From Acidovorax sp. NCPPB 3576 (GTDB lineage: Bacteria > Pseudomonadota > Gammaproteobacteria > Burkholderiales > Burkholderiaceae_C): DNA of 64,000 nucleotides. Each line of letters opens with the position of its first letter. Position 1 is the first letter of the stretch. The notes under the pieces are model-generated. The model searched no databases and was not told the DNA's origin. It saw nothing but the letters and a program-made list of their open reading frames with translations. Location: NCBI RefSeq assembly GCF_028473605.1, contig NZ_CP097267.1, positions 1,306,501 through 1,370,500 of the forward strand. Reading direction: 5' to 3'. The translations under genes were made by a program, and so were the position numbers. Below, piece by piece: positions 28,357-39,930 of this stretch.

Positions 28357-28629
28357 TCATGGCTTGGCATATCCAAGACACGCTCCGGCGTTGGGGCGTC
28401 CCTTGCATTCCCTGTAGAGCCTGCGATCCCGCTCTGCTGCGGACTCTTCAGAAGCACTTCGTTGAGTACCGGTCTTGATCTTGACGGTAGTCTTTTTCTT
28501 TGGGCTTTGTCCTGTATGCGATGCATGGGACGCAGTGGCATGCGCTTGGAAACTGGCTGTTCCAAGCGAAAGTCCGGTACAGATTAAAAAAGCAAATCCA
28601 GTAATGCGCTGGGCGGTTCGAACGGGCAC
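28357..28629 (-). CDS. small secreted basic protein, function unknown
   Basis: About 90 residues from GTG 28629, which follows AAGGGAG by 5 bases; the longer ATG form to 28671 has no such site. The N-terminus has a signal peptide (VRTAQRITGFAFLICTGLS...AHA). The mature part is Lys/Thr/Ser-rich (KKKTTVKIKTGTQR) and ends with RRLYRECKGRPNAGACLGYA, whose two Cys may form a disulfide. Similar small periplasmic proteins are common in Burkholderiales and uncharacterised. It converges on ribD with 28 bases between and no visible terminator. Confidence 0.65.
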   Translation of the reverse strand: MPVRTAQRITGFAFLICTGLSLGTASFQAHATASHASHTGQSPKKKTTVKIKTGTQRSASEESAAERDRRLYRECKGRPNAGACLGYAKP

Positions 28630-28715
28630 GGTCTCTCCCTTGAATTGAGTTTGATGGGTATTGTCGCGCAAGAGGTTCGGGTTGAAGCCGCTACCATGCG
28701 GACTGAACTGTTGTC

Positions 28716-29885
28716 ATGGACGTTTCGATGCGCGCTACTGTTGTCAATCTTGGAGAATCCAAAATCCGTGAAGTCGCAAACGCGGGTATGGCTCGTAGCG
28801 ATGTGCTTGCGTTCTGGTTTGGTGAGAGCGATGAGGTCACTCCCGAGTACCTGCGTCAATCCGCAGTAGAGTCTCTCCAGCGCGGAGAGACTTTCTACTC
28901 CCATAACCTGGGGTTGCCCGAATTGCGAGGCGCTATTGCCTCTTACATGAGCGCTTTGCACGGGCCGATCGCTGCGGATCGTGTCGCCGTTACCGCTGGC
29001 GGGGTGAGCGGGCTCATGCTGTCCATGCAAGCTTTGCTTGATCCTGGCGACAAGGTGGTAGCCGTGACGCCTGTGTGGCCGAACCTGACGGCGCAGCCCC
29101 AGATCATGGGCGCTCAGCTGCGGCGTGTGGCATTGCGCCCCCGGCCAGGAGGGGAGTGGGCTTTGGATCTGGATGAGCTTTTGGCTGCCATCACTCCGTC
29201 CACCCGGCTATTGGTTGTGAATGCGCCCAACAATCCTACGGGGTGGACACTCACGCGTGAAGAGCAGATCCAAATCATGCGGCACTGCCGTGCCATGGGA
29301 ACGTGGATATTGGCAGATGAGGTTTATGAACGGCTGTATTACGAACCCTCGACATCGAGCTGTGCCCCCAGCTTTCTTGATGTTGCAGAAGCTGCTGACC
29401 GATTGATCGTGGTGCAAAGTTTTTCCAAGAGCTTCCTGATGACGGGATGGCGTTTGGGCTGGCTGGTCATGCCTGCCGACATGACTCATCACATGGGCAA
29501 ACTCATTGAGTTCAACACTTCCTGCACCAGTGTGTTCACCCAGCGGGCAGGGGTTGCTGCTCTGCAGCATGCGTCCGAAATCACCCCCGGGGTGGTGTCT
29601 CATCTTCATCGGTGCAGGGACATCTTGGTTCCATTGCTGCAGTCGCTGCCACAGGTGGAAGTCGCTTGCCCGCGCGGCGGCATGTATGCGTTCTTTCGGA
29701 TGGCCGGTCGGGGTGATTCGCTGGACTTGGCCAAGCGGTTGGTGCTGGAGGCCGGCTTGGGGCTGGCGCCGGGCAGCGCCTTCGGCCTGGAGGCGGAGGG
29801 GTGGTTGCGTTGGTGCTTCGCTTCCCGCGATCCCGAACGGCTGGTGCTGGGAGTGAAACGGCTCAAAACATGGCTCGGGGTATAA
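28716..29885 (+). CDS. PLP-dependent aminotransferase, class I/II
   Basis: A fold-type I aminotransferase of 389 residues. It shows [47 protein letters not shown] with the PLP-contact Asn, [11 protein letters not shown] with the Asp that pairs with the pyridine nitrogen, and [18 protein letters not shown] with the Schiff-base Lys (SKSF). The sequence resembles aspartate/tyrosine aminotransferase-like enzymes of unassigned substrate. The ribosome site is weak for the ATG at 28716; the ATG at 28728 is equally possible. It ends about 120 bases before rpsO. Confidence 0.87.
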   Translation: MDVSMRATVVNLGESKIREVANAGMARSDVLAFWFGESDEVTPEYLRQSAVESLQRGETFYSHNLGLPELRGAIASYMSALHGPIAADRVAVTAGGVSGLMLSMQALLDPGDKVVAVTPVWPNLTAQPQIMGAQLRRVALRPRPGGEWALDLDELLAAITPSTRLLVVNAPNNPTGWTLTREEQIQIMRHCRAMGTWILADEVYERLYYEPSTSSCAPSFLDVAEAADRLIVVQSFSKSFLMTGWRLGWLVMPADMTHHMGKLIEFNTSCTSVFTQRAGVAALQHASEITPGVVSHLHRCRDILVPLLQSLPQVEVACPRGGMYAFFRMAGRGDSLDLAKRLVLEAGLGLAPGSAFGLEAEGWLRWCFASRDPERLVLGVKRLKTWLGV

Positions 29886-30006
29886 TCGCAGAGTTTTGCA
29901 TGGTGCAAGACGCACGCTTGTGGCCATTCCAGCCGCTTGCGCAAGTAAGACAGGGGCAGGGCAGCCACGCGCTGCAACCACCGGCCCCGCAATTCAAGGA
30001 AAACCA

Positions 30007-30273
30007 ATGATCGCATCCTCTATCAAGGCCGAAGTCGTCAAGGCCAACGCCCGTGCTGCTAACGATACCGGTAGCCCGGAAGTTCAAGTGGCCCTTCTGA
30101 CGGCCCGTATCAACGAACTGACCCCTCACTTCAAGACCCATGCCAAGGATCACCACGGTCGCCGCGGCCTGCTGCGCATGGTGAGTCGCCGCCGCAAGCT
30201 GCTGGACTATCTGAAGACGAAGGACGCTGAGCGTTATACGGCATTGATCGCCAAGCTGGGTCTGCGCAAGTAA
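30007..30273 (+). CDS. rpsO: 30S ribosomal protein S15
   Basis: A primary 16S rRNA-binding protein of the small-subunit platform, 88 residues as usual. It contains [39 protein letters not shown] and the basic [14 protein letters not shown], the rRNA-binding stretch. rpsO and pnp are adjacent in most proteobacteria, and here a strong terminator lies between them. Confidence 0.97.
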   Translation: MIASSIKAEVVKANARAANDTGSPEVQVALLTARINELTPHFKTHAKDHHGRRGLLRMVSRRRKLLDYLKTKDAERYTALIAKLGLRK

Positions 30274-30290
30274 GCGCATTTGCATGCCGA

Positions 30291-30326
30291 AACGCCTGGG
30301 TTAGCACGCTAGCTCAGGCGTTTTTT
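30291..30326 (+). terminator. Rho-independent terminator of rpsO
   Basis: Arms 30291-30304 and 30309-30322 pair over 14 bases (two G-T wobbles) around the tetraloop CACG, followed by six T (30321-30326). It lies 18 bases after the rpsO stop. Confidence 0.9.
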
Positions 30327-30356
30327 ACTTCGGAGCGGCAAAACAGATCGAAGCTG

Positions 30357-30412
30357 TGTCATTCCAATGGCCTTGTCCCACGGGCAAAAAATGAAGGGTC
30401 ACTGGAATGGCA
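30357..30412 (+). promoter_or_regulatory. pnp leader hairpin 1
   Basis: Arms 30357-30366 and 30403-30412 pair over 10 bases with one wobble. A smaller stem, 30373-30378 with 30382-30387, sits inside. It lies in the untranslated leader of pnp. In E. coli a leader hairpin is cut by RNase III and then PNPase represses its own mRNA; this could play that part. Confidence 0.6.
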
Positions 30413-30440
30413 TCGTGTTCTGAATTGCACTCCTTTGCAT

Positions 30441-30460
30441 GCTGGCTCTTTGTAGCCAGC
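30441..30460 (+). promoter_or_regulatory. pnp leader hairpin 2
   Basis: GCTGGCT (30441-30447) and AGCCAGC (30454-30460) form a perfect 7-bp stem with a 6-base loop, ending 19 bases before the pnp ATG. Confidence 0.55.
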
Positions 30461-30475
30461 TATTAAAAATGGAGC
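30459..30475. repeat. 17-bp GCTATT-type element, copy 3 (pnp ribosome site)
   Basis: GCTATTAAAAATGGAGC; its 3' end contains the GGAG that acts as the pnp ribosome site, 5 bases before the ATG. Confidence 0.55.
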
Positions 30476-30479
30476 AAAA

Positions 30480-32723
30480 ATGAGCATTTTCAATAAAGTC
30501 ACCAAGTCTTTCCAATGGGGCGACAAGACGGTCGTCATGGAAACGGGCGAAATCGCCCGCCAAGCGTCCGGCGCCGTGCTGGTCAACATCGATGACACGG
30601 TCGTTCTGGCCACGGTGGTGGGCTCCAAGACAGCCAAGGCCGGGCAGGACTTCTTCCCCTTGACGGTCGATTACATCGAGAAGACGTATGCTGCTGGCAA
30701 GATCCCGGGCAGTTTCTTCAAGCGTGAAGCCAAGCCCAGCGAGCATGAGACGCTCACGAGCCGCCTGATCGACCGCCCGATCCGCCCGCTGTTCCCCGAA
30801 GGCTTCTTCAACGAAGTACATGTGGTCATCCATACGGTTTCGCTGAACCCGGAGGTGGATGCGGACATTGCGGCCCTGATCGCTGTGAGTGCTGCGCTCT
30901 CCATCTCCGGCATCCCATTCAATGGCCCCATTGGTGCGGCGCGCGTGGGCTACATCAACGGCGAATATGTGCTGAACCCTGGCCAGACGGCCCGCAAAAA
31001 TTCCCAGATGGACCTCGTAGTGGCCGGCACCGAAGCGGCCGTGCTGATGGTCGAGTCGGAGGCTCAACAGCTGTCTGAAGAGATCATGCTGGGTGCCGTG
31101 GTCTTTGGCCATGAGCAAGGCAACATTGCCATCAATGCGATCCATGAATTGGTACGCGACGCTGGCAAGGCCGTCTGGGATTGGCAGCCACCTGCCAAGG
31201 ACGAGTCCTTCATCGGCAAGGTCAATGCCCTGGCGGAAGAAAAGCTGCGCGCTGCCTATCAGATCCGCAGCAAGCAGGCACGCACACAGGCCTTGCGTGA
31301 AGCCACTGCCTCGGTGCTGGCGGCTTTGAAGGCTGAGGGCGTGGAGTTTGATGCCGTCAAAGTCGAAGGCTTGCTGTTCGACATCGAAGCCAAGATCGTT
31401 CGAAGCCAGATTCTGGCGGGCGAGCCCCGCATTGACGGTCGCGATACCCGCACGGTACGTCCTATCGAAATCCGCAATGGCGTGCTGCCCCGCACCCACG
31501 GTTCCGCCTTGTTCACGCGTGGTGAGACCCAGGCGCTGGTGGTGTCCACGCTGGGCACCGAACGGGATGCTCAGCGCATCGATGCGCTGGCCGGCGAGTA
31601 CGAAGACCGGTTCATGATGCACTACAACATGCCTCCCTTCGCCACGGGTGAAGTGGGACGCATGGGCTCGACCAAGCGCCGCGAAATCGGTCACGGCCGT
31701 CTTGCCAAGCGCGCGCTGATCGCCGTGCTGCCGACCAAGGAAGAGTTTCCCTACACGATGCGTGTGGTGTCTGAAATCACCGAGTCCAACGGCTCCTCTT
31801 CGATGGCTTCGGTGTGTGGCGGCTGCTTGTCGCTGATGGACGCTGGCGTGCCTATGAAGGCGCACGTGGCGGGTATCGCCATGGGCCTGATCAAGGACGA
31901 CAACCGTTTTGCCGTGCTGACCGACATCCTGGGCGATGAAGATCACCTGGGCGACATGGACTTCAAGGTCGCGGGTACCACTGGCGGTATCACCGCGCTG
32001 CAGATGGACATCAAGATCCAGGGCATCACCAAGGAAATCATGCAAGTTGCGCTGGCGCAAGCCAAGGAGGCGCGCCTGCATATCCTGGGCAAGATGCAGG
32101 AAGCCATGGGCGAGGCCAAGACGGAAGTGAGTAACTTCGCGCCGAAGCTGTTCACCATGAAGATCAATCCTGAAAAGATCCGTGACGTGATCGGCAAGGG
32201 CGGTGCGGTGATCCGCGCCCTGACGGAGGAAACCGGCACGCAGATCAACATCGACGAAGACGGCACGATCACGATCGCATCGACTGACAGCGCCAAGGCG
32301 GACGAAGCCAAGCGCCGCATCGAGCAGATCACGGCAGAAGTCGAAATCGGCAAAATCTACGAAGGCCCCATCGTCAAGATCCTGGATTTCGGCGCACTGA
32401 TCAATCTGCTGCCCGGCAAGGATGGCTTGCTGCACATCAGCCAGATCGCTCATGAGCGCGTCGAGAAGGTCACCGACTACCTGACCGAAGGCCAGATTGT
32501 CAAGGTCAAGGTGCTGGAGACTGACGAAAAGGGGCGCGTCAAACTGTCGATGAAGGCGCTGGCTGATCGTCCAATGGGTGACAGCGGTGGCCGTCCGGCA
32601 CCTGCCGAGCGCGGAGAGCGCTCCGACCGTGGCGAGCGCCGTGAGCGCCGTGATGGTGCCGACCAGCAGCAGCAACAGCAGTCCCTGACGTCCGGTGAGT
32701 CGTCGGGTCAGATGGATGCCTGA
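30480..32723 (+). CDS. pnp: polyribonucleotide nucleotidyltransferase (PNPase)
   Basis: Phosphorolytic 3'-5' exoribonuclease and degradosome component. The 747 residues hold two RNase PH-like domains: the first with [20 protein letters not shown] and [16 protein letters not shown], the second with [34 protein letters not shown] and the [13 protein letters not shown] catalytic loop. The KH domain ([20 protein letters not shown]) and the S1 domain ([20 protein letters not shown]) follow. The tail is Arg/Glu/Gln-rich with a poly-Gln run. Leader hairpins suggest autoregulation as in E. coli. Confidence 0.97.
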   Translation: MSIFNKVTKSFQWGDKTVVMETGEIARQASGAVLVNIDDTVVLATVVGSKTAKAGQDFFPLTVDYIEKTYAAGKIPGSFFKREAKPSEHETLTSRLIDRPIRPLFPEGFFNEVHVVIHTVSLNPEVDADIAALIAVSAALSISGIPFNGPIGAARVGYINGEYVLNPGQTARKNSQMDLVVAGTEAAVLMVESEAQQLSEEIMLGAVVFGHEQGNIAINAIHELVRDAGKAVWDWQPPAKDESFIGKVNALAEEKLRAAYQIRSKQARTQALREATASVLAALKAEGVEFDAVKVEGLLFDIEAKIVRSQILAGEPRIDGRDTRTVRPIEIRNGVLPRTHGSALFTRGETQALVVSTLGTERDAQRIDALAGEYEDRFMMHYNMPPFATGEVGRMGSTKRREIGHGRLAKRALIAVLPTKEEFPYTMRVVSEITESNGSSSMASVCGGCLSLMDAGVPMKAHVAGIAMGLIKDDNRFAVLTDILGDEDHLGDMDFKVAGTTGGITALQMDIKIQGITKEIMQVALAQAKEARLHILGKMQEAMGEAKTEVSNFAPKLFTMKINPEKIRDVIGKGGAVIRALTEETGTQINIDEDGTITIASTDSAKADEAKRRIEQITAEVEIGKIYEGPIVKILDFGALINLLPGKDGLLHISQIAHERVEKVTDYLTEGQIVKVKVLETDEKGRVKLSMKALADRPMGDSGGRPAPAERGERSDRGERRERRDGADQQQQQQSLTSGESSGQMDA

Positions 32724-32729
32724 ACTGAA

Positions 32730-32746
32730 TTGCTATTGAAATGATA
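32730..32746. repeat. 17-bp GCTATT...ATAGC element, copy 4
   Basis: GCTATTGAAATGATAGC, inverted repeat GCTAT/ATAGC around 7 bases, just after the pnp stop and 62 bases before the quinone oxidoreductase ATG. Confidence 0.7.
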
Positions 32747-32808
32747 GCTGCCGGCGCACATTTTGCCTGCGCTGGCGCTGTATTCATCTCAACTTTTTTG
32801 GCAAGGTA

Positions 32809-33807
32809 ATGGCTATGCGAGTGGTTGAAATCGAGGGCCCTGGTGGCCCTGAGGTTCTGCGCTTGGGAGAGCGCTCGGTGCCAGAACCGGCGCAGGGCGA
32901 GTTGCTGATCCGTGTCGCAGCCAGTGGCATCAACCGGCCCGACGTTTTGCAGAGAAAAGGCCACTATGCGCCTCCGCCGGGTGCGTCGGAATTGCCAGGC
33001 CTCGAGGTGGCTGGTGTGATCGAGCGGGGCGACCAGGCTGCGATGGACAAGGCAGGCCTCAAGGTGGGTGACCGCGTTTGTGCACTGGTTGCTGGTGGCG
33101 GTTATGCGGAGTATTGCGTGGCGCCGGTGATGCAATGCTTGCCGGTGCCCGAAGGTTTCAGCGATATCGAGGCGGCCTCGCTGCCGGAGACGTTTTTCAC
33201 CGTATGGAGCAACGTGTTTGATCGCGGACGCCTTCAGTCCGGTGAAACTTTGCTGGTGCAGGGCGGCAGCAGCGGGATCGGCGTGACTGCCATCCAGTTG
33301 GCCCGTGCATTCGGCGCCATGGTCATCGTCACGGCCGGTAGCGATGAAAAGTGTGCCGCCTGCCTGGAGATCGGTGCCCATCACGCCATCAACTACAAAA
33401 CCCAGGATTTTGTTGCAGAGATCGATCGCATCACTGGCGGCAAAGGGGTGGACGTGATTCTGGACATGGTTGCAGGCGACTATGTGGCCCGCGAGATCGA
33501 ATGCTTGGCCGAAGATGGGCGCTTGGTGATCATCGCGGTTCAAGGGGGCGTCAAGGCTGAATTGAATGCGGGTCTTGTGCTGCGCCGGCGCCTCACTGTC
33601 ACCGGCTCCACGCTGCGGCCTCGTTCCGTGGCTTTCAAGGGCGCCATTGCCAATGCCTTGCGTGAGCGTGTGTGGCCGCTGCTGTCGTCCCGGAAAGTTC
33701 GTCCGATCGTGCACAGCACGTTCGTCGCGGCTGAGGCTTCCAGGGCCCATGCGCTGATGGAGTCCAGCCAGCACGCCGGGAAAATTGTTTTGACGTGGAC
33801 CGCATGA
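32809..33807 (+). CDS. NAD(P)H:quinone oxidoreductase, zeta-crystallin/PIG3 type
   Basis: A 332-residue zinc-independent member of the MDR superfamily that reduces quinones with NAD(P)H. It shows [51 protein letters not shown], the Rossmann [20 protein letters not shown] and the closing [14 protein letters not shown]. The zinc ligands of alcohol dehydrogenases are absent, as expected. The ATG at 32809 and the ATG at 32815 are equivalent alternatives. Its stop overlaps the tpiA start by 4 bases (ATGA), so the two are coupled. Confidence 0.88.
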   Translation: MAMRVVEIEGPGGPEVLRLGERSVPEPAQGELLIRVAASGINRPDVLQRKGHYAPPPGASELPGLEVAGVIERGDQAAMDKAGLKVGDRVCALVAGGGYAEYCVAPVMQCLPVPEGFSDIEAASLPETFFTVWSNVFDRGRLQSGETLLVQGGSSGIGVTAIQLARAFGAMVIVTAGSDEKCAACLEIGAHHAINYKTQDFVAEIDRITGGKGVDVILDMVAGDYVAREIECLAEDGRLVIIAVQGGVKAELNAGLVLRRRLTVTGSTLRPRSVAFKGAIANALRERVWPLLSSRKVRPIVHSTFVAAEASRAHALMESSQHAGKIVLTWTA

Positions 33808-34550
33808 AAAAAAAGAAACTGATTGCCGGTAACTGGAAGATGAACGGCAGCTTGGCTGCCAACCAGGCCTTATTGAATGCATTGCGTGAAGGTGCAGAGC
33901 CATCCGGCTGTGACATCGCGGTGGCAGTGCCTGCGCCTTATCTGGCGCAAGTGCAGTCGCTTGCCGAGGGCTCCGCTGTCGCGGTCGCTGCGCAGGATGT
34001 TTCGGCGCATGAGTCCGGTGCCTACACCGGCGAGGTCTGTGCCGCCATGCTGCTGGAATTCGGGGTTCGCTACGTGCTGGTCGGGCATTCCGAGCGGCGC
34101 CAGTATCACGCGGAAACCGATGAGGTGGTGGCTGCCAAGGCGCAGCGTGCTCTGGCGGCAGGTATCACACCCATCGTGTGTGTCGGAGAAACCCTGGAAG
34201 AGCGTGAGGCCGGGCAAACGCAGACGGTGGTCAAGCGCCAGTTGGCTGCAGTGATCCATGCGAACGGGCACTGCATCAGTGAGATTGTGGTGGCCTATGA
34301 GCCCGTCTGGGCAATCGGTACAGGCCGCACCGCTACGCCCGAACAGGCGCAAGAGGTTCATGCGGTGCTCCGTGCCCAGTTGGCGGCGGCGAGTCCTCAG
34401 GCCGAACGCATCCGATTGCTGTACGGCGGAAGCATGAATGCCGCAAATGCTTCCCAATTGCTGGCCCAGCCGGACATCGATGGGGGGTTGGTCGGCGGAG
34501 CATCGCTCAAGGCCCACGACTTTATGCAAATCATTGCTTCGGCGCAATAA
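33804..34550 (+). CDS. tpiA: triosephosphate isomerase
   Basis: Interconverts dihydroxyacetone phosphate and glyceraldehyde 3-phosphate. The 248 residues include the N-terminal [10 protein letters not shown] with the catalytic Lys, [13 protein letters not shown] with the catalytic His, [17 protein letters not shown] with the catalytic Glu and flexible loop 6, and [20 protein letters not shown] plus [10 protein letters not shown], the phosphate-binding loops. The length is typical. It overlaps the quinone oxidoreductase gene and precedes secG, the common order in Comamonadaceae. Confidence 0.97.
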   Translation: MKKKKLIAGNWKMNGSLAANQALLNALREGAEPSGCDIAVAVPAPYLAQVQSLAEGSAVAVAAQDVSAHESGAYTGEVCAAMLLEFGVRYVLVGHSERRQYHAETDEVVAAKAQRALAAGITPIVCVGETLEEREAGQTQTVVKRQLAAVIHANGHCISEIVVAYEPVWAIGTGRTATPEQAQEVHAVLRAQLAAASPQAERIRLLYGGSMNAANASQLLAQPDIDGGLVGGASLKAHDFMQIIASAQ

Positions 34551-34564
34551 AGACGCTGGCACAT

Positions 34565-34581
34565 AGCTATCAAATTAGGAG
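34565..34581. repeat. 17-bp GCTATC-type element, copy 5 (secG ribosome site)
   Basis: GCTATCAAATTAGGAGT; the AGGAG inside it lies 12 bases before the secG ATG and is the only ribosome-site-like stretch there. Confidence 0.45.
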
Positions 34582-34591
34582 TAAATAGAGA

Positions 34592-34966
34592 ATGAATGCG
34601 CTTGTGAACGTGATTTTGGCGGTGCAAATTCTGGCCGCATTGGTGATGATCGGTCTGATCCTCATTCAGCATGGCAAGGGTGCCGACATGGGGGCCGCTT
34701 TCGGTAGCGGGAGTTCGGGCAGCCTGTTTGGTGCCAGTGGCAGTGCCAATTTCCTGTCGCGTAGCACCGCGGTGCTGGCTGGTGTGTTCTTTGTTGCAAC
34801 GCTGGCGCTGGCCTACTTTGGCAACGTTCGGCCTGCAGGTGTTGGCAGCGTGCTGGAAGTTCCCGGCGCTGTGGCGCCTGTGCAACCCGCTTCCGGCTCA
34901 GCGTCGGAGGTGCCTTCGGCGCCCGTGGTGCCTGCCTCTGGTGCTGGACAGATTCCAACCAAGTAA
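34592..34966 (+). CDS. secG: protein-export membrane protein SecG
   Basis: Small subunit of the SecYEG translocon. The 124 residues have two membrane helices (about 5-25 and 55-75) around the loop LIQHGKGADMGAAFGSGSSG, then SLFGASGSANFLSRST, the SecG core signature. The C-terminal tail (VAPVQPASGSASEVPSAPV) is low-complexity and longer than in E. coli, as is common in this family. It precedes tRNA-Leu and the nuo operon. Confidence 0.93.
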   Translation: MNALVNVILAVQILAALVMIGLILIQHGKGADMGAAFGSGSSGSLFGASGSANFLSRSTAVLAGVFFVATLALAYFGNVRPAGVGSVLEVPGAVAPVQPASGSASEVPSAPVVPASGAGQIPTK

Positions 34967-34985
34967 GAAGAAAAGCGCAAAATTC

Positions 34986-35012
34986 AAACCTGCCCATCGG
35001 AGCAGGGTTTTT
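34986..35012 (+). terminator. possible terminator after secG
   Basis: CCTGC (34989-34993) and GCAGG (35002-35006) form a 5-bp stem followed by G and five T. Short, so partial termination at best. Confidence 0.45.
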
Positions 35013-35088
35013 CCGGAGTAGAATCCCGGATTGTCTGGAAAGCCAAAAAACCCAACGGGTTCCTCATGCCATCCAGATGCATAAATCA

Positions 35089-35173
35089 GCCGTCGTGGTG
35101 AAATTGGTAGACACGCTATCTTGAGGGGGTAGTGGCGAAAGCTGTGCGAGTTCGAGTCTCGCCGACGGCACCA
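35089..35173 (+). tRNA. tRNA-Leu, anticodon GAG
   Basis: An 85-base class II tRNA with encoded CCA. The acceptor stem is GCCGTCG (35089-35095) with CGACGGC (35163-35169), then discriminator A and CCA. The anticodon arm is CTATC-TTGAGGG-GGTAG, anticodon GAG. A long variable arm (TGGCGAAAGCT) and the T-loop GTTCGAGTC follow. It lies 72 bases upstream of nuoA. Confidence 0.95.
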
Positions 35174-35245
35174 AAACAAAAGCCCATCCAATACGCCCAA
35201 TGTGGGGTGTCTGGGTGCGGCTTCAGCGGTGAGCACATCCTCCAG

Positions 35246-35605
35246 ATGAACCTCGATCAGTACCTCCCCGTTCTCTTGTTCATCTTGGTCGGCATCGGTG
35301 TCGGCGTCGTGCCTCTGGTGCTGGGCTATGTCCTTGGCCCCAATCGCCCGGATGCGGCCAAAAATTCCCCCTATGAATGCGGCTTCGAAGCTTTCGAAGA
35401 TGCGCGCATGAAGTTCGATGTGCGCTATTACCTGGTCGCCATCCTCTTCATTCTTTTTGATCTGGAAATCGCTTTCCTGTTTCCGTGGGCGGTTTCGCTC
35501 CACGAGGTGGGTTTGACGGGTTTCATTGCCGTTGTCATCTTCCTGGCCATTCTGGTCGTGGGCTTTGCCTACGAGTGGAAAAAGGGTGCCCTGGATTGGG
35601 AATGA
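35246..35605 (+). CDS. nuoA: NADH-quinone oxidoreductase subunit A
   Basis: Membrane subunit of complex I at the junction of the arms. The 119 residues have three helices, with the loop [21 protein letters not shown] and the quinone-channel Cys in the YECG motif, then [20 protein letters not shown]. The ATG at 35246 begins [13 protein letters not shown]. It is the first gene of the 14-gene operon; the promoter may lie around the tRNA-Leu gene but is not obvious. Confidence 0.96.
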   Translation: MNLDQYLPVLLFILVGIGVGVVPLVLGYVLGPNRPDAAKNSPYECGFEAFEDARMKFDVRYYLVAILFILFDLEIAFLFPWAVSLHEVGLTGFIAVVIFLAILVVGFAYEWKKGALDWE

Positions 35606-35629
35606 CTGGTCTTCATAAGGAATGACACG

Positions 35630-36109
35630 ATGATTGAAGGCGTGATGAAGGAAGGCTTCATCACCACCAGTTACGACTCGGTGGTGAATTGGGCCAAGAC
35701 CGGCTCGCTGTGGCCCATGACCTTTGGTCTGGCCTGCTGCGCGGTGGAGATGATGCACGCAGCGGCGGCGCGCTACGACATCGGTCGCTTCGGCGCCGAG
35801 GTGTTCCGCGCCAGTCCGCGCCAGTCCGATCTGATGATCGTGGCCGGCACGTTGTGCAACAAGATGGCGCCAGCCCTGCGCAAGGTGTACGACCAGATGT
35901 CCGAGCCACGCTGGGTACTCTCCATGGGGTCGTGCGCCAACGGTGGCGGCTACTACCACTACAGCTATTCGGTGGTGCGGGGCTGTGATCGCATCGTTCC
36001 GGTGGATGTGTACGTGCCGGGTTGCCCGCCCACTGCCGAGGCATTGATCTACGGGATCATCCAGTTGCAGCAGAAGATCCGCCGCACCAACACCATCGCT
36101 CGCGTCTGA
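35630..36109 (+). CDS. nuoB: NADH-quinone oxidoreductase subunit B
   Basis: Carries iron-sulfur cluster N2, the last one before ubiquinone. The 159 residues contain [16 protein letters not shown] with the adjacent Cys pair, [20 protein letters not shown] and [16 protein letters not shown], giving the four N2 ligands (Cys-Cys, Cys, Cys). The length is normal. Spacing to nuoA is 24 bases. Confidence 0.97.
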   Translation: MIEGVMKEGFITTSYDSVVNWAKTGSLWPMTFGLACCAVEMMHAAAARYDIGRFGAEVFRASPRQSDLMIVAGTLCNKMAPALRKVYDQMSEPRWVLSMGSCANGGGYYHYSYSVVRGCDRIVPVDVYVPGCPPTAEALIYGIIQLQQKIRRTNTIARV

Positions 36110-36119
36110 AGGGTTGACG

Positions 36120-36728
36120 ATGACTGCCTTTGCTATTCGACCCGAGGCACTTCGGGACGCGATCGCCGCTGCGCTCGGCGACAAGGTGCGCCAGCTTTCG
36201 GTGGCGCTGGATGAAGTGACCCTGGTGGTCTCTGCCGCCGACTATCTTGCGGCCATGCAGTTGCTGCGCGATGCGCCGGGCTGCCGTTTCGAACAGTTGG
36301 TCGACCTGTGCGGCGTGGACTACTCGTCGTATGGCGACGTCGGTGTGGAAGGTCCGCGCTACTGCGTGGTCTCGCACCTGCTGTCGGTCAGCATGAATCA
36401 GCGCGTGCGTGTGAAGGTGTTCTGCCCGGATGACGATTTTCCGGTCGTGCCTTCGGTTTCGGACCTCTGGAATTCTGCCAACTGGTACGAGCGCGAGGCC
36501 TTCGACCTGTACGGCATCGTGTTCGACGGGCACAGCGATCTGCGCCGCATCCTCACCGACTATGGCTTCATCGGGCACCCCTTCCGCAAGGATTTTCCAT
36601 TGTCCGGACACGTGGAAATGCGTTACGACGCCGAGCAGCGCCGCGTCGTGTACGAGCCGGTCACGATCGAGCCGCGCGAGATCACGCCTCGCATCATCCG
36701 CGAAGAAAAGTACGGAGGCCTGCACTGA
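36120..36728 (+). CDS. nuoC: NADH-quinone oxidoreductase subunit C
   Basis: Peripheral-arm subunit, 202 residues, here separate from NuoD rather than fused as in E. coli. The key block is [20 protein letters not shown] followed by [20 protein letters not shown], the 30-kDa-subunit signature. The ATG at 36120 gives [11 protein letters not shown]; an upstream TTG is less likely. It ends 27 bases before nuoD. Confidence 0.96.
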   Translation: MTAFAIRPEALRDAIAAALGDKVRQLSVALDEVTLVVSAADYLAAMQLLRDAPGCRFEQLVDLCGVDYSSYGDVGVEGPRYCVVSHLLSVSMNQRVRVKVFCPDDDFPVVPSVSDLWNSANWYEREAFDLYGIVFDGHSDLRRILTDYGFIGHPFRKDFPLSGHVEMRYDAEQRRVVYEPVTIEPREITPRIIREEKYGGLH

Positions 36729-36755
36729 GGCGTTCGCGCCGAAAAGTGATCCACC

Positions 36756-38005
<1,250 letters not shown>

Positions 38006-38009
<4 letters not shown>

Positions 38010-38563
38010 ATACCGAAGCGAAGAGTGTGGTGACGGGCGCGTCTCAAATCACTGAGGCGACGCTGGCGCGTTTTGCGCGCGAAGTGGCGAAGTACCCCGC
38101 TGAGCAAAAGCAGTCGGCCGTCATGGCCTGCCTGTCCATCGTCCAGCAGGAGCTGGGCTGGGTCAGCACCGAGAACGAGGCCGTGATCGCCAGCTACCTG
38201 GGCATGCCCCAGATCGCGGTGCATGAAGTCACCACGTTCTACAACATGTACAACCAGCAGCCGACGGGCAAGTACAAGCTCAACGTCTGTACCAACCTGC
38301 CGTGCCAGCTGCGCGATGGCCAGAAGGCGCTGCATCACCTGGAAAAGAAACTGGGCGTTGCGATGGGCGAGACCACGGCCGATGGCCTGTTCACGCTGCA
38401 ACAGTGCGAATGCCTCGGCGCCTGCGCCGATGCGCCCGTGTTGCTGGTCAATGACCGCACCATGTGCAGTTTCATGGACAACGACAAGCTCGATCAGCTC
38501 GTGGATGGCCTGCGCCAAGCCGAAGGCGTGGCATCCCCGGCCCGGGCGGAAGGGCAAGCATGA
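38006..38563 (+). CDS. nuoE: NADH-quinone oxidoreductase subunit E
   Basis: The 24-kDa thioredoxin-fold subunit holding the 2Fe-2S cluster N1a. The 185 residues include [38 protein letters not shown] and the ligands in CTNLPCQL and [15 protein letters not shown]. The start overlaps nuoD and the stop overlaps nuoF, both by 4 bases. Confidence 0.96.
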
Positions 38564-39915
38564 CGACCGCTGCACAGATTCTGTCGCAATTCCAGGCGAC
38601 GGGCGTTCAAACCTGCTTCCACGATCGCCACATCGATCCGCAGATCTATGCGGGTCTGGATGGCACCAACTGGAGCCTCAAGGACTACGAGGCGCGCGGT
38701 GGCTATGCCGCCTTGCGCAAGATCCTCGAGCAGGGCGAAGGCGTTGGTCTCACCCAGGACCAGGTCATTGCGACCGTCAAGGAATCGGGCCTGCGTGGCC
38801 GTGGCGGTGCGGGTTTTCCCACCGGCCTCAAGTGGAGCTTCATGCCCCGCTCGTTCCCTGGTCAGAAGTATCTCGTCTGCAATTCCGACGAAGGCGAGCC
38901 GGGCACCTGCAAGGACCGCGACATCCTGCAGTTCAACCCGCACATCGTCATCGAGGGCATGATCATCGCGGCTTATGCGATGGGCATTTCCGTGGGCTAC
39001 AACTACATCCACGGCGAAATCTTCCAGACCTACGACCGCTTCGAAGAGGCGCTCGAAGAGGCGCGTGCTGCGGGCTACCTGGGCGACAAGATTCTGGGCA
39101 GCAATTTCAGCTTCCAGCTGCATGCCGCCCATGGGTTCGGCGCCTACATCTGCGGCGAGGAAACGGCACTGCTGGAGTCGCTCGAAGGCAAGAAGGGTCA
39201 GCCGCGCTTCAAGCCGCCATTCCCTGCGAGCTTCGGCCTCTACGGCAAGCCCACCACGATCAACAACACCGAGACGTTTGCCGCGGTGCCCTGGATCATC
39301 CGCAACGGCGGCGCGGCCTACCTGGCCTGCGGCAAGCCCAATAACGGCGGCACCAAGATCTTCTCGGTTTCCGGCGACGTCGAAAAGCCCGGCAACTACG
39401 AGGTGCCCATGGGCACGCCGTTCGCCAAGCTGCTGGAACTGGCAGGTGGCGTGCGCAAGGGCCGCCAGCTCAAGGCCGTGATTCCCGGTGGATCGTCCGC
39501 TCCGGTGCTGCCGGCGTCCGTCATCATGGAATGCACGATGGACTACGATTCGATCGCCAAGGCCGGCTCGATGCTCGGCTCTGGCGCCGTGATCGTGATG
39601 GACGATTCGCGCAGCATGGTGGAGAGCCTGTTGCGCCTGTCCTATTTCTATTCGCATGAATCGTGCGGACAGTGCACACCGTGCCGCGAAGGCACCGGCT
39701 GGATGTGGCGCGTGATTGACCGCATCCAGCACGGCGAAGGCCGCGACGGCGATCTGGAGCTGCTCAATTCGGTGGCCGACAACATCCAGGGCCGCACCAT
39801 CTGCGCTTTGGGCGATGCCGCCGCCATGCCGGTGCGCGCCATGATCAAGCACTTCCGCCCGGAATTCGAAGCGCTGATCCGCAACAAGACCCCTCAGGCT
39901 TCTGCCTCTGCCTGA
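38560..39915 (+). CDS. nuoF: NADH-quinone oxidoreductase subunit F
   Basis: The 51-kDa subunit that binds NADH, FMN and cluster N3. The 451 residues include [17 protein letters not shown] (NADH/FMN), [24 protein letters not shown]-like [15 protein letters not shown] and the N3 ligands [15 protein letters not shown] plus a later Cys in [12 protein letters not shown]. The ATG at 38560 overlaps the nuoE stop; an earlier in-frame start would run inside nuoE. Confidence 0.97.
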   Translation: MTTAAQILSQFQATGVQTCFHDRHIDPQIYAGLDGTNWSLKDYEARGGYAALRKILEQGEGVGLTQDQVIATVKESGLRGRGGAGFPTGLKWSFMPRSFPGQKYLVCNSDEGEPGTCKDRDILQFNPHIVIEGMIIAAYAMGISVGYNYIHGEIFQTYDRFEEALEEARAAGYLGDKILGSNFSFQLHAAHGFGAYICGEETALLESLEGKKGQPRFKPPFPASFGLYGKPTTINNTETFAAVPWIIRNGGAAYLACGKPNNGGTKIFSVSGDVEKPGNYEVPMGTPFAKLLELAGGVRKGRQLKAVIPGGSSAPVLPASVIMECTMDYDSIAKAGSMLGSGAVIVMDDSRSMVESLLRLSYFYSHESCGQCTPCREGTGWMWRVIDRIQHGEGRDGDLELLNSVADNIQGRTICALGDAAAMPVRAMIKHFRPEFEALIRNKTPQASASA

Positions 39916-39930
39916 TCGCGAGAAACGCAT

